Positions 23,626-35,060 are shown, counted from the stretch's first letter. The stretch: DNA of 64,000 nucleotides from Apoderus coryli (GCA_911728435.2 OU452198.1:15720001-15784000), one strand, 5' to 3'. Notes: generated from the letters alone by a model not told the origin. Numbers and translations are program-made.

Positions 23626-24277
23626 TGTTGTATTTGTAGTAATAAAGAAAATTGTTTGTTATTTTTTATGTGAATATGTTGGAATTTGTGTTGGATAGAA
23701 AAGAATTGTGGTCAAAACTGGAGAAGTTACTAATTAGTAACGAAACGGCGTTATTCATTTTATTTAAGTAATTTGACGAAAATAAAAAATGGATATTGTT
23801 TTTGTTTAAAAAAAGTTTTGTAATAAAAAAGAACCGAACACCCTAAGAAAAATCAAATTGAAAATAGTGATATTTTATAGCAACATTACATCGCTGGCTG
23901 AATAAATCAGTTTCATGCTAATATCTTAACTTAATATTTTCACTCCATCTATTTTATTAGGCCACACTTCAAGTCAAGGAAAGAGAGACACTTCTGTCGA
24001 GATAATTTAGTGATAATGAATATCAGATAGAGAACTAGTGCCCAGGCAAATGAATCTTCAACAACTTTCTCCAGAGCGGGGATTGTACCATAATCCATCA
24101 TCATTAGAAATTTAGATTTGGGTGCAAATAACCATAAATTTGTTCTTCCGGGTTTCCTTTTTGAAAAACGGCAGCGTTTATGGAGGTGCGACGCAGAAAA
24201 GTCTATAAAGAAAGGGGGAGATACAATGATATCGGAAATGATTTAGGTACTATCAGAAATTTTGATGTCCAAATATA
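23626..24277. other. no gene seen
   Basis: AT-rich sequence without supported features. Confidence 0.4.
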
Positions 24278-25643
24278 CAAGGTGGCCCATTAGTGTCTGG
24301 GCGGAAGGTATCTCAAGATCTATAAACGATAGACAAACAAATTATTTAAAAAACTTGTAGGCACTGAAGAGGTGTACAACACAAATTTTTTTCAATTATA
24401 CAGGGTACTTAGCTGACAAACGCGACACCCTGTATATTTTAACATAAGTAAATGTCGCTCTAAACGTCAAGAAACATAAAGGTTGATATACCTAGGTCCA
24501 ATAGTTTTGGAAATATTTGTAAATAAGAGTGAATTTTATATATAAATATAAGCCTTTGTGGGTACTACAGAAACTAAAAACATGCCAATTTTTCGTGTCA
24601 GATCCTTTCCAAATTCCTTGTGTTCTCCGATTCATGCATTTTATTGACCTCTGATTTGTAATTTCCCAGAAAAATAAAATTTAGAAAATGTGACCCGACG
24701 CTCTTAAAAAATAAAATGGTTTAAACACACTTTTTTGGACAATTTAAGTTTAAACAGAATAAAATTTAAGCATAATTTAAATAATTCATTATTTGTGAAC
24801 TATTTTAAATTAAACTCTAATTTATTTATTTTTTGTATTCAAATAGAAAAAAATGAATTGCGACTTTTGTTGGCAATATTTTTTTAATAATTTTTTATGA
24901 AAAAACGGTTATCCTTAAACTCATGAAATGTGATATCAGTAAAAAGTATAGGAAAGGGACTTCTCGAATATAACCAGACTAACAAGGGTTCCATTTTGTT
25001 AAAATAATTAAATTATATTTATTTTATTTTTAATCTTGGCGCCTAACCACATTGTATATTATGGTATCATTATTATATTTATGAAGTTGTCAATTAATTT
25101 AAATTTAAGTATTGTCATTATAAATAGTTATTGCTTCTAATTTAATAAAATAGTTATTCATTATTTAAATAATATATCTCATTATTTAACACATTTAACA
25201 AAAAAATACAATTAATAACATGTGACCACCCTGAAAAAATCAGAGGTCATTGAAATCCAGTAAAACGGAGAATACACGGGATTTCAAAAGGACCTGAGAC
25301 GAAAAATAGGTATGTTTTTGATTTGTGTAGTATCTACTCACAACGTTTTAAATTTATGTCAAAATTCACTCATTTACAAATACTTCAAAAACTACTGGAC
25401 CTAGGTATATCAACCCTTATATCAATTTTCTTGTCTTTTAGAGCGGCATTTATTTATGTATTAAAATATACAGGGTGTCGAATTAAGAAAAAGCAAGTTT
25501 TGTTCTGCTGCGCGTTTGTAAACTACCCTGTATAATTGAAAATATTTTTGGGTTGTACATCTCTTCAGTGCCTAAAAGTTTTGTTTGTCTATCGCTTATA
25601 GATCTTGAGATATCTTCCGCCATCACACTATTGGACCACCCTG
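24278..25643. mobile_element. non-autonomous fold-back element with ~430-bp inverted arms
   Basis: Flanked by TA on both sides: TA|CAAGGTGGCCCATTAG at the left and GGACCACCCTG|TA at the right. The arms (24278-about 24700 and 25220-25643) match in inverse order: GATCTATAAACGATAGACAA versus TTGTCTATCGCTTATAGATC, and ACCTAGGTCCAATAGTTTTG versus its inverse. The centre is AT-rich and non-coding. Mobilised in trans if at all, presumably by a Tc1/mariner-type transposase. Confidence 0.85.
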
Positions 25644-25842
25644 TATATAATTTATCAAGCTATGTTCACAATTTGCTATTTCAAGTCCAATAGAGAAATT
25701 GTACAGTGGCTGGTAAATTATTTTCTTGAATATCATGATCATGATGATCCCGAGGAAACAAAAGTGTATGAGAGATTCAGTTTCCAACCTTGACATGGAG
25801 ATAATATGGACGAGACAGGTCTGACGACAATCCAGCAGCATA

Positions 25843-26050
25843 GAATAATAACTATAGATAAGAAGGGTCAGTAGACGCTAAAAACGGCATCGATTCGTCG
25901 CAATCCCAGCAACATTCTGGCCCGCTACTATGTTATACTATATATATATATATATATATACTATAAGATACTATACTATAACTATAGTAGCGGCGAATTG
26001 CTTTGAAGACAGAGAGATAAAACGTTCCGACACGAAGTGAAGTAACTGTC
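25843..26050. repeat. CTATAGACAAGAAGG repeat family, copy 1
   Basis: Shares AGTAGACGCT-AAAACGGCATCGA-TCGTCGCA-TCCCAG with 51815-51880 and 63795-64000. It shares CTGGCCCGCTACTATATTATACTATA plus ACTATAAGATACTATACTATAACTATA-type sequence with the third copy. A (TA)n run lies at 25938-25960. Nature unknown; no open frame. Confidence 0.65.
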
Positions 26051-26059
26051 TATTAAACT

Positions 26060-26830
26060 GTGCCAGCAATGCTATGCTGTACAATGTATCGACAATCGTC
26101 GGTATCGGTATGTTACCGACATCCAACGGTTGCGCGGCCGATGGAATCAAAACGACGCTATTCTGTAGGCCGCGGTTACCGACGGTCGGAAATGCAACCG
26201 TTAACTGTCGGTTTGCAAGTGACATCACTCGAATCGGTACGTTCAGCCAATGAACGTTGATATATTTGTAAACAAATAACAAATATTTTGTTGTGCGTCA
26301 TTTGTAGTTTGTGCGACGTTTTAAGTTTGAATTTTGAATGTAAGATGTCTGCAAGAAAAAAGTGCAAAATGTATTGATTTGTAAACTAGAAAGTGTTTTA
26401 AACAATAAGGCAATAAAGCATGTCAATACCTAACATGTAATGGCGTTTTAAGAAGAATCAAAAAAATATTATAATATATTGACACCGAAACTTAACTACA
26501 TAGGTATCTAATAGTTCTTAACGTATAAAGCACTAGACACTACACTGTAAAATCACTCTATAGTCCAAATATACTTAAAGAATAATTCGCAAATCCAACC
26601 AAAACATCAATGATGATCCAATAATCGCTCAACAAACATCGGTAATGTCCACCGTGGGGTGAACGAGGGCACGGTAGAGATACCGATCCCCGTCGAATCA
26701 AATTACCGATATCGGTCGGTATATTAGAGCATACAGAATGCCACACGAAGCGACTTGCCGACGGCTGTCGGTAAGTGAGACTTACCGATACTGACGGCTC
26801 TCGGAAACGTGTACAGAATAGCGCTACAAG
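26060..26830. repeat. block with repeated ACCGAC/GTCGGT palindromic motifs
   Basis: Two GC-richer stretches (26090-26240 and 26640-26800) are dense in TCGGTA, TACCGA, ACCGACNGTCGG and ATTCTGTA-type words. They are in broadly opposite orientation around an AT-rich centre (26270-26640). This looks like the subterminal repeat zones of a non-autonomous DNA transposon. Exact ends not found; the frames here are not coding. Confidence 0.5.
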
Positions 26831-26839
26831 AAGCATCTA

Positions 26840-27539
26840 AATTTATTGCTAGAAAAGGTTCCAATCAAGTCAGAGCGGTAACGTTAGTGAAAGAGGTATG
26901 TCATGAATTCGTGGTCAGAATTACGACACAAAACTCCTTCACCTAGACCATCAACTTCTAGCGCTGTCGAAGCAACTACATGTCACACCACAAGAATTAG
27001 CCCCTTTTTCTAAGGCAGCTCCCGTAAAGGAAGTAATCGACGCAAACGTAAGTCTGCAATATTAACTGACACGCCTGAGAAATCTGCATTAGAAAAAGAG
27101 GCTCAAGAAAAAGAAAATCGTAAACAAGTTTGTAGTCGTAAACCAAAAGAAAAACTGAAAGAACCAAGTATTTCTACTTCAGAAGAAGATGATGCTGATG
27201 CGTTATACCTTATACCGTTTGTTAAGACGAATAAAAAATGAACAGTGGATTCAGTGCGGATCAAATGATGATTTTTACGTGTGACTCGGAGTAGTTTTTC
27301 ATTTATTTGTTGCATTTGCATGTTTTACTGTATTTTGAGTTTGTAACAACTGATCCGGCATATTGTAACAACTTGCCTCATAGTGTGTGCATATTGTAAC
27401 ATTAACATTATAGTGTTGTGACATACTTAACTTAACCATTATTGAGAATAGTTAAAGTTTTTTTTTGTTGTATTTAATAAATACTTTGCAAGTAATAAAA
27501 TAAAAGTTGAAAATTGTAACAACCTGCCGCCCTCTCCCC
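26840..27539 (+). pseudogene. pogo-like transposase C-terminus with right terminal repeat
   Basis: With frameshifts: SPRPSTSSAVEATTCHTTRI, RKSAILTDTPEKSALEKEA, then a lysine/glutamate-rich stretch and SEEDDADALY. This is the tail typical of pogo/Tigger-like transposases downstream of the DDE domain. The element ends CCGCCCTCTCCCC before TA (27540-27541), matching the right terminus of the better-preserved element at 41243-43870. The catalytic domain is gone. Confidence 0.65.
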
Positions 27540-27549
27540 TACCTTCACA

Positions 27550-27890
27550 ATTCTCAAGAAAATGTCGTTTAAAATTTTACCAGTTAGGTAGTTTTTTATA
27601 TTATTATAAAGTAATTTGTATAACTGTCTGGCGTCATTGGTAGAACGTGCGCTTTGAATTGGGAAGATCCTTGAATAAAGCGGTTAGTTTGTTATGTTGG
27701 AAATAATAAAAATAATACAATTAATTATAATAATAATAATTATTCAAATTGTGTTTTGTTCATATATTTTAGATTATATTATATCGTGTCGGGAAAGTTT
27801 TGGGGCGAGACAACCGTTTTTTTTTAATATCTTATGGTCGATTACTTTGAAATTTTGCAAGGAGCTAATTTGGGAATAACTAGAATAAAA
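27550..27890 (+). repeat. SINE-like repeat with tRNA-like module, copy 1
   Basis: CTCAAGAAAATGTCGTTTAA, then a tRNA D-arm-like TGGCGTCATTGGTAGAACG (27629-27647) with a decayed T-arm region. Further on is GTGTCGGGAAAGTTTTGGGG...GACAACCG, also found at 38393 and, weaker, at 47495 and 62393. The B box is lost in this copy. Confidence 0.45.
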
Positions 27891-27997
27891 TAATTAAGTC
27901 CAGTGGAGTTCGTTTCTTAATTTTGTGAAGAATTCTACTATAAATAAATGTTTTATCCAGGCAAATGCTCATCAATTATTCAACAACAACGTGGATT

Positions 27998-28240
27998 TCA
28001 TTTGAATGTATCTTGTGATTCATTATTTTGTATCTGTCGAATTTGTTGAAGTTGGTAATCATAAACATTCCTAGAGGAATGTTCCAAAGTATCCAATGAG
28101 GAATTAAGGAAATACACATTAAAACTAAATGAAGGATCATGCAACCCAAACACAGTAAGAAGAGCGTTGAATGTAAGTAATGATATTGTTTGGCCTATTC
28201 TGAAGGAAAATTTGTTGAATACCACATACACCGCGTTCAA
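27998..28240 (-). other. 80-codon frame of unknown status
   Basis: Open frame without a recognisable motif, domain or splice context. It lies between two repeat relics. I see no support for it as a gene and list it only so that the stretch is accounted for. Confidence 0.1.
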
Positions 28241-28299
28241 TAAATCCTTCCTGCTAATTTTGCAAATTGGTTTAAATCCCTCAAATATTGATGCTGCTT

Positions 28300-28660
28300 C
28301 TTTTTATCGATGATGCAAGTTTTCCGAGAAATTCTATCAGGAGTTTTCACCATATCGATTTATGGTAAGATGAAAATCCACACAAGATATTTAAAGATAG
28401 TTTTCAAGCTCAATTCTCGCTAAAAGTTTAGATTGAAATTGTTGGTCACGGCCTAATTGAGCAATAGAGTGAATTGAATAATAAGAAATACGATGCGGTT
28501 ATGCACGTGTATTACACACATTTAAACCCCCTAACTTTTTCCTGTGAGACCATTTGAAGTCGTTGAAGTATCTACGCTACTTAATTGGAAAATGTAATCG
28601 TTGCTGGATGTGACTCCATTAGAAGCAACCCTATAGTGTTTTTGAGGGAGTTCGCCAGTC
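28300..28660 (+). pseudogene. mariner-type transposase remnant
   Basis: With stops and shifts the plus strand reads DDASFPRNSIRSFHHIDLW, DENPHKIFKDSFQAQFSLKV and EIVGHGLIE, the first catalytic block of the DD41D-type family. A decayed NFFL-DHLKSL region follows. The middle (second aspartate) is deleted. Confidence 0.6.
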
Positions 28661-29269
28661 AATGAGGAAAATATTGGATTCTTGCATAGGAGTTGGAGGT
28701 GGTCAACAGTTTTTGTAATTTTTTCAATTGCTTTCTCCGTTGGGAGGCCCGATTGAAATCATGGTCGGAGCAATTTTTTTTATTTAAATAAATTTTACAT
28801 AGTGCGTTTGTGTGAGTTTGGTCGCCATTGGGGTACCGGTATGTTTTTAAGGTATATAATTTTAAAAAATGATTTTTTTCCGGTTGCGGTCTTTTTGAAG
28901 ATGTAAATAGGTACAATGCGGGAGGTTATGGTTTTTAATTTTTATCTCGAAAACGAAAAAATTCTTCTTGAAATAAAAGTCAACCTCCACGAAACAAATT
29001 TAATAGATTAGCGATTGATGCTGTAACAAACATGCATTTATTCTTTTTTTAATAATTTGATATGATGCAGAACTATATTGTAAGAAAATGATCGTTTAAA
29101 GATAGAGTCTTCCTATGTACGGGTATATTGTTTCAACTTTTGCGTCTAATATTTCGGTTGTGAACGTCCGTTCGAAAAACAACCCTGTCGAGCAGGTACA
29201 ATGGAGATCCCGACTTTAAAAGTTTGTAAAAGAATACAACCGAATGCAGTATGCGACGGTTACACATAC
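28661..29269. other. no gene seen
   Basis: AT-rich; minus-strand frames are short and featureless. Confidence 0.35.
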
Positions 29270-29653
29270 CGGGTGTCCCAACGGGAAGGGATTCAATCGA
29301 TTATGGAGAAACTACACTGTGGAACAATCTGAAAATCTGGTGTGGTACTTAGATCGACGGGACTAATTCGGCTAAAATGTTTTCAAGAATCTAGCACTTC
29401 CGATTATACTGGAAATGGATGTCAACTGTCACATGCTCTTCACTAAACAGTAACGACACAGATTATAAAAAGTCGTATTCAATTTAATAAGGAAGTTGAC
29501 ACGCATTTCTGGTATAACTGCAAGAACTAGATTCTTGAAAACATTTTAGCCGAATTGGCCCCATCGACCTAATCTCTACACGAGATTTTCAGATTGTTCC
29601 GCCCTGTATTTTCGCTATAATCGATCGAAAACCTTCCCGGGGGAACACCTGGT
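29270..29653. mobile_element. 384-bp fold-back MITE, GGGTGTCCCACC family
   Basis: Left end TACCGGGTGTCCCAACGGGA and right end TTCCCGGGGGAACACCTGGTA are inverted repeats flanked by TA. The arms extend inward through GATCGATTATGGAGAAACTA / TTTTCGCTATAATCGATCGA and the GGTCGATGGGACCAATTCGG block. No coding sequence. Confidence 0.8.
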
Positions 29654-29769
29654 ATAACTAGATAAATGGAAAATGATATAGTGGACGAAAGATAATTAAA
29701 ATAAGAGTTAAAACAGCCTAAAATATACTGGGTGTTCCGTTATATGATATACAATGTGTCAAAAAAACT

Positions 29770-30600
29770 TTAGCCGTTTTCGAGAATTTTTTAAAAAACG
29801 ATTTTTGGCGATTTTAGTTTTTATTTATTTCTGACATTATTTTTAGAGATTTAAAAAAATAAAAAGCACTTCCTCATTGTTACTTTTTGAGGAGAAAAGA
29901 TAGCGTTTACAAATTTTCACTACGACGTTTCTTTTTTGAAAAGCCATCATCGACTTCGTTTTTATAAATACGGCCCTGGATTTTTTATTGTTAAATTTAA
30001 AGCCATTTTCAATTGAAAAATAGGTGGTCTATCACGCGTAATGGTTTAAACAAGTTTTCAGTGTTTTTAGCTAGAATAATCGCGTTGGTTTGGCACTTAT
30101 TTTGCGTAAAACATTCATCTGAGAAAGGCGTTTTTTAAATAACTTCAAAAAGCACAAAAATTTCAACTAAATTTAACAAACCGCGTATAGAATAAAATGT
30201 TGTACTATGACAGAAATAAATGGGCAAATAATAATAAATAATTGTGAGTAACGACGAAAGAATGTTTTTGCTAAACCTACTATTCTGCATATGTTAAGTG
30301 CCAAACTATAGCGATTTTTCTTGAATAAGTTTAAACAATAACAAAAAATACTGAAAACTTGGCGTTAAATTTATCAATAAAAATTCCAGGGCCTAATTAA
30401 AAAAAAAGCCAAGTTGACGATGGTTTTTTCAAAAAAGAAACGTCGTAGTGAAACTTTGTAAACGCTATCTTTTTCTCCTCAAAAACTAACAATAAGGAAG
30501 TGCTATTTATTTTTTTATATCTGTAAAAGTAATGTCAAATAAATAAAAACTAAAATAGGAAAAAATCGTTTTTTCAAAAATTCTCGAAAACGGCTACAGT
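29770..30600. mobile_element. fold-back repeat, copy 1
   Basis: TTAGCCGTTTTCGAGAATTT at the left is inverted at the right (AAATTCTCGAAAACGGCTAC... orientation). Internal matching words include ACGACGTTTC, GGAAGTGCT / AGCACTTCC and the paired GTTTAAACA region, with the centre near 30185. A second copy with the same order lies at 35140-35830. Confidence 0.75.
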
Positions 30601-30882
30601 TAGTTTACTTTTACACCATTTAAAAGGTGTTTAAATTGTACATTCGTTAATAGAATAAAAATCTACGACAGAAAGTTTGACTATGCTCATTATTTGAGTA
30701 TTATTGTACTTTTTTGTTATCAATCATTAATACAAATCGAAAACTTCTTGATATTAGGTTGACTTTTATTTCAAGAACATAATATCATTCTACTCCACTT
30801 CAATATGGACTACCTATTTGATATGAACAAAAATATATTATTTTCTGAAGTAATCCATCTTCAACGAGGAGCGGGTTCATTA

Positions 30883-31466
30883 CATGAATTAAAGGCGTCT
30901 GCTCCACAAAATCCAAATATATTATCTTGAATCCTCTTTACATTACGTTAAAGTTACCATACATGTTTCGGAACAACAATTGTTCCATCATCAGTGGTTT
31001 TTTATATAAAACTTAGTAGTTTAAGTGGTCAAAACAAACATTTGCACTTTATGGAAAATTTTTTAAAATTACTTAATATACTATAATCATTGACAAAAAT
31101 AGTTTAAATTTTGATTTTTTCTTTTTAAATATCATGATTTTCGATATAAAGAAAGGTATATAATTTTTATTTTCTGAAAACAACTAGTTTAAGGTTTGAG
31201 TAATTTTGGTTAAGAAACATTTCTTCCAAAACCAAAATTAAACTATTTTTATCAATGATTATAGTATCTATATTAAGTAATTTTAAAAATTTTTCCATAA
31301 AGTGCAAATGTTTGTTTTGACCACTTAAACTACTAAGTTTTATATAAAAAACCACTGATGATGGAACATTTGTTGTTCCGAAACATGTATGGTAACTTTA
31401 ATGTAATGTAAAGAAGATTCAAGATAATATATTTGGATTTTGTGGAGCAGACGCCTTTTATTCATG
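30883..31466. mobile_element. inverted pair of one repeat, ~230-bp arms, each with a hammerhead-like motif
   Basis: Left arm 30883-31113 is the near-perfect inverse of 31232-31466 (CATGAATTAAAGGCGTCT versus AGACGCCTTTTATTCATG; GGTCAAAACAAACATTTGCA versus TGCAAATGTTTGTTTTGACC). The spacer is 118 bp. Each arm carries CTGATGATGGAACA-loop-TGTTCCGAAACATG (minus 30965-30994, plus 31355-31384). Confidence 0.85.
31355..31384 (+). ncRNA. hammerhead-like ribozyme motif
   Basis: CUGAUGA, one extra U, a 5-6-bp GGAAC(A)/(U)GUUCC stem, then GAAAC. The core boxes match the type found near Penelope-like and other retroelement ends. The unpaired base between CUGAUGA and stem II departs from the canonical hammerhead, so cleavage activity is uncertain. 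Confidence 0.4.
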
Positions 31467-31564
31467 TAAAAATATATTATATATTTATAAGTATGTAGTT
31501 GTATTTATTTTAAGGTAATATCGAAATTATAAAAAAGGCAGTGACGTAGTACACTTCGCTGGAA

Positions 31565-31995
31565 ATATATTTTTTCTACGACTGTCTTTAAATGCATTTA
31601 TTATATGTTCAATCATGATTTGACAATGTAGTACATTGTAATGCTGTTTATCATTTACCAGTACGCACGGATAAAATTTCCTGGTAATGACAAAAGTAGC
31701 GGCGGGCATGAAAAATCACCATAGCAACGCCGACAATACAAACACCAAATTGACAGTTTTGGTATTTATAATTAATAAAAATTGTAATTAAGTATTTCGC
31801 TAATTTCAAAACACATAAACAGTGATAGTGAATATAGTTTAACACCACCTAGTCAATTTAATACTTCTAATTCATCGTATTTAGGCTTATACGCTAGCAA
31901 GGGTAAGTTTCGAAAAACAAATATTTTCCCAAAAATTATGTTAAATTTATTCAAAAGCATTAAATCAGTCGTAGAAAAAGTATAGTGTGAAACTC
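31565..31995. repeat. element with TTTTTCTACGACTG inverted ends
   Basis: TTTTTTCTACGACTGTCTTTAA at 31569 and ATCAGTCGTAGAAAAAGTAT at 31965-31984 are inverted. A related TACTTTTTCTACGACTGTTT occurs at 61552. Interior frames have no signature. Confidence 0.5.
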
Positions 31996-31996
31996 A

Positions 31997-32082
31997 CATG
32001 AAATGACCATTTCCTACTCGTATGATTTGCAGCATGAGTGCTGCAAACGATCATACTCGTAGGAAATATATGTCATTTCATG
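31997..32082. repeat. 86-nt pre-miRNA-like hairpin
   Basis: CATGAAATGACCATTTCCTA...GCAGC (31997-32034) folds onto GCTGC...TAGGAAATATATGTCATTTCATG, with loop ATGAGT. A degenerate one-armed relative (ATGACATATTTCCGACGAGT) lies at 61501-61520, so a MITE origin is likely. Confidence 0.8.
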
Positions 32083-33050
32083 TTCGTTGCACAATATACT
32101 ATAGACAATTAGATTAATGAAAAAAAAACTTTAATAGTCTTCTTTAAAAAATGACCTAAGGAATCACTTAAATATTGAATTGATATACGATACAAGTATA
32201 TATGTATCTAATATTCTATCGGTTTCTATAGTTCCAAGTTAAATTTCAAAGAATCCGCATAATTAGATACATTAATAACGGAGTTAACTTCACTCACATT
32301 TTATGATTAACGAATTATACTACAACTTGAAAAAACGTTAAAACTTAGTATAAACAAAATTTTATTGCTCCCAACATTTAATATGTGTAGGCTGATGGTT
32401 AAACTGAACTTATTTATAATTTAGAGACATAAAAACTTTACAACAAACACCACATGTAGCCGCAAGTCACCTTCTGATTGGATATTTGTCAGTACAACTA
32501 AAGGAAAACACGAAAAAAAAACCCTTAGTGTCAACAACGCCTTATTATCTTTTCTACCGTACTGAAACACTAAACCACGCCCAAATTGCGCTGAAACGAA
32601 TCCGCCCACGACTTAAGTCTGTCTGGCTACTGGTGCAATTATACTGACGAGAGGGAGTTCCTGCTCAGCCTGAAACTGAAAAAGTTACCGAAAATTGTCA
32701 TGGCCTATTCGTTGACAACATGTGTGAAAATTTCGTTCAGTCCATCAACGTGATTCATTAAAATCGGTCGAGAAACCGCGCCGAGTGAATTTTTTTGTGT
32801 TGTTGATATTATTTATCATAATACTTAGTAATAATAATGAAATTGTCGAGAAAAGCCGATGTCATCAGATTATTAGTTTTGATATTTTTCCGCCTTTAAC
32901 TATTTATTAACATATTAATTGAGTGTGGACAATTTTGCGACATTCGTGTTAAGTGGACTAAATTTATTGAATACTGAAGGTGAAAACCAGTGATTATATT
33001 ATGTTATAGGATGATTTTTAGCTGAGGTAGGCGACAATTTTAATGCCAAA
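32083..33050. other. no gene seen
   Basis: AT-rich sequence with no supported coding or repeat feature. Confidence 0.4.
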
Positions 33051-33956
33051 ACTTGTGATTATTTTCCTGTAACGAGTTATAGGTCTACTAATTATACGGG
33101 AGTTGCTATTTATATTTCGGGATTTTGCAAACTAGTATTATTCTAACTAGCGAGGTCATCGACTTCGTTTGCTGAACTGATTGGCAGTAAAACAAATATC
33201 GATTTTTAAAATCATAAATGTTTGGCCCGATAGATATGCTGATGTGGTTCATTTAGATGTATCACACTGATTTCCACATTTTTCAAGGTTGTTTTTATTT
33301 AATTTGTGAATCTTTTGGCTCAGGATGTAGCAAAAGTCAACACGTCATCCCCTGGAGACCTGACGGGCCACCTCATGAAAAATATCTTTTGGTCCTTCTT
33401 GCACTGTCTGCGATATTTATTTTATATGCTGATTATTTTTCTGTAACGAGTTATAGGTCTAATTATACGGGTGTTACTATTTATATTTGGGGATTTTGCA
33501 AACTACTATTATTCTAACTAGCGAGGTCATCGACCTCGTTTGCTGAACTGATTGGCAGTAAAACAAATATCGATTTTTAAAATCATAAATTTTTGGCCCG
33601 ATAGATATGCTGATGTGGTTCATGTGTGATAGATGTATCACACCGATTTCCACATTTTTCAAGGTTGTTTTTATTTAATTTGTGAGTCTTTTGGATCAGG
33701 ATGTTGCAAAAGTCAACGTCATCCCTTGAAGACCTGATGGGCCACCTCATGAAAAATTTCCTTTGGTTCTTGTTGCAGTGCCTGCTACATTTATTTTACA
33801 TGGTCAAATCATTTAAATTTGTGAGTCTTTTGGCTCAGGATGTAGCAAAAGTCAACGTCATTCCTTGGATACCTGATGGGCCACTTCTTGAAAAATTTCT
33901 TTTTGTCCTTCTTTCAGTGCCTGCGACATTTATTTTATATGGTCAAACCATTTAAG
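33051..33956 (+). repeat. tandem duplication, unit ~380 bp, about 2.4 copies
   Basis: TTATTTTCCTGTAACGAGTT at 33058 recurs at 33435. Each unit runs through GCGAGGTCATCGAC-TCGTTTG, AACTGATTGGCAGTAAAACA, CCACATTTTTCAAGGTTGTT and CTCAGGATGTAGCAAAAGTC. A third partial unit covers only the last ~150 bp (33806-33956). Frames through it diverge between units, so it is not a coding repeat. Confidence 0.85.
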
Positions 33957-34010
33957 ATAGTTATCGGTTTTACATAAACCTCCTCCTTTATGCAGAACTA
34001 TAGTCAAATA

Positions 34011-34140
34011 AGCTGTCGCCCTCGAGGCAAGAATAGCTCTTCATACCTATTTAAGTCTCAAACTAATAATTCTGTGACCTTTTTGTCATTTACCTTTCTC
34101 GTAAGACTCTTGGTGGTTCCAAATAAAATATATTTTTTTA
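34011..34140 (+). repeat. 5' stub of the dispersed internally repetitive element
   Basis: CGCCCTCGAGGCAAGAATAG then CTCTTCATAC-TATTTAAG and GTGACCTTTTTGTCATTTAC reproduce the first ~130 bp of the element at 58830. The body is absent. Confidence 0.65.
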
Positions 34141-34174
34141 TTGTAGACATCAGATATTTTTTTTTCACGGAAGC

Positions 34175-35060
34175 CTATAATAATAATCTCTTTATTGTCT
34201 AACAGGTATTGCTACCCAATAACAAGACAAAATCTTACATTAACAAAAACAATTGCCTAGCATTAGCATACAAAAATACCCAACTTAGAATTAACTTAAA
34301 ACTAACTGAAAAATAGAAAAATACAAAAAAGGAAATACACGCATCAAAACCAAAGAAATTTGAGAGGATTACAAGAACAATTAATAATAACAATAAATAA
34401 TTAACACATGAACATAATTCATCAAAACAAATACAAATCAGTAGCCCGCAAACATGTCTCTAAACTTTTCTTAAAAGAATCAAGCGATACTTTAAAAAAA
34501 TCAACGTTTTCATTAATAACTAATCGGTTGCTGTATTTACAAACCCGAAATAGCGGTGCTTTAGATTCATAATTAGAACGAATCTGTGGCACCCAAAATA
34601 AACTAGCGCTTCTAGAGTGAACCCTAGGGACACGAAACCATAGCTGCTCAAGCAACCGAGGACAATCCAACATATTGTTGATCAACTTAAAAAGAAAGAT
34701 CTGAGACGCGAAGATGCGTCTCTCGGCTAACGGCCGAAATCCGAAACTTGCCAGTAACAGGCCGTGATCACACCCACGAGGAGGAAAATATCCATCAATT
34801 TTAAATGACAAATATTAATTAAAATAAAAACTTACGTTGGATACTCTCCAATCTCTGTATATGAACACGGTAGATGGGCGACCAAATTATTGTAGCGAAT
34901 TCCAAAACAGACACAACAAAGGCGAAATAGAGACTTTTCAGGCAGTCCATGTTGTTGAATTCTCTGGTCTGTCTAAATCCTAACATTCGCCAAGCATTAG
35001 CAGAAACTTGCTCAATGTGGTAGTTGAAAGATAAATCACCATCCAAGTATATTTTTTTGT
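34175..35060 (-). pseudogene. LINE F: C-terminus and 3' end
   Basis: Minus strand: DGDLSFNYHIEQVSANAWRM, CLKSLYFAFVVSVLEFATII, WSPIYRVHIQRLESIQRKFL, then after a short break CDHGLLLASFGFRPLAERR and NVDFFKVSLDSFKKSL. These are the post-palm/thumb and C-terminal segments of a Jockey-side LINE. The end is ACAATAAAGAGATTATTATT in minus sense, an (ATT)n tail. The polymerase active site is missing. Confidence 0.8.

Noticed and set aside
33257..33955. Coding repeat (Q-D-V-A-K-V-N-V-I-P-W-like frames)
   Set aside because: The frame is not kept between the tandem units and there is no start, splice or family match.
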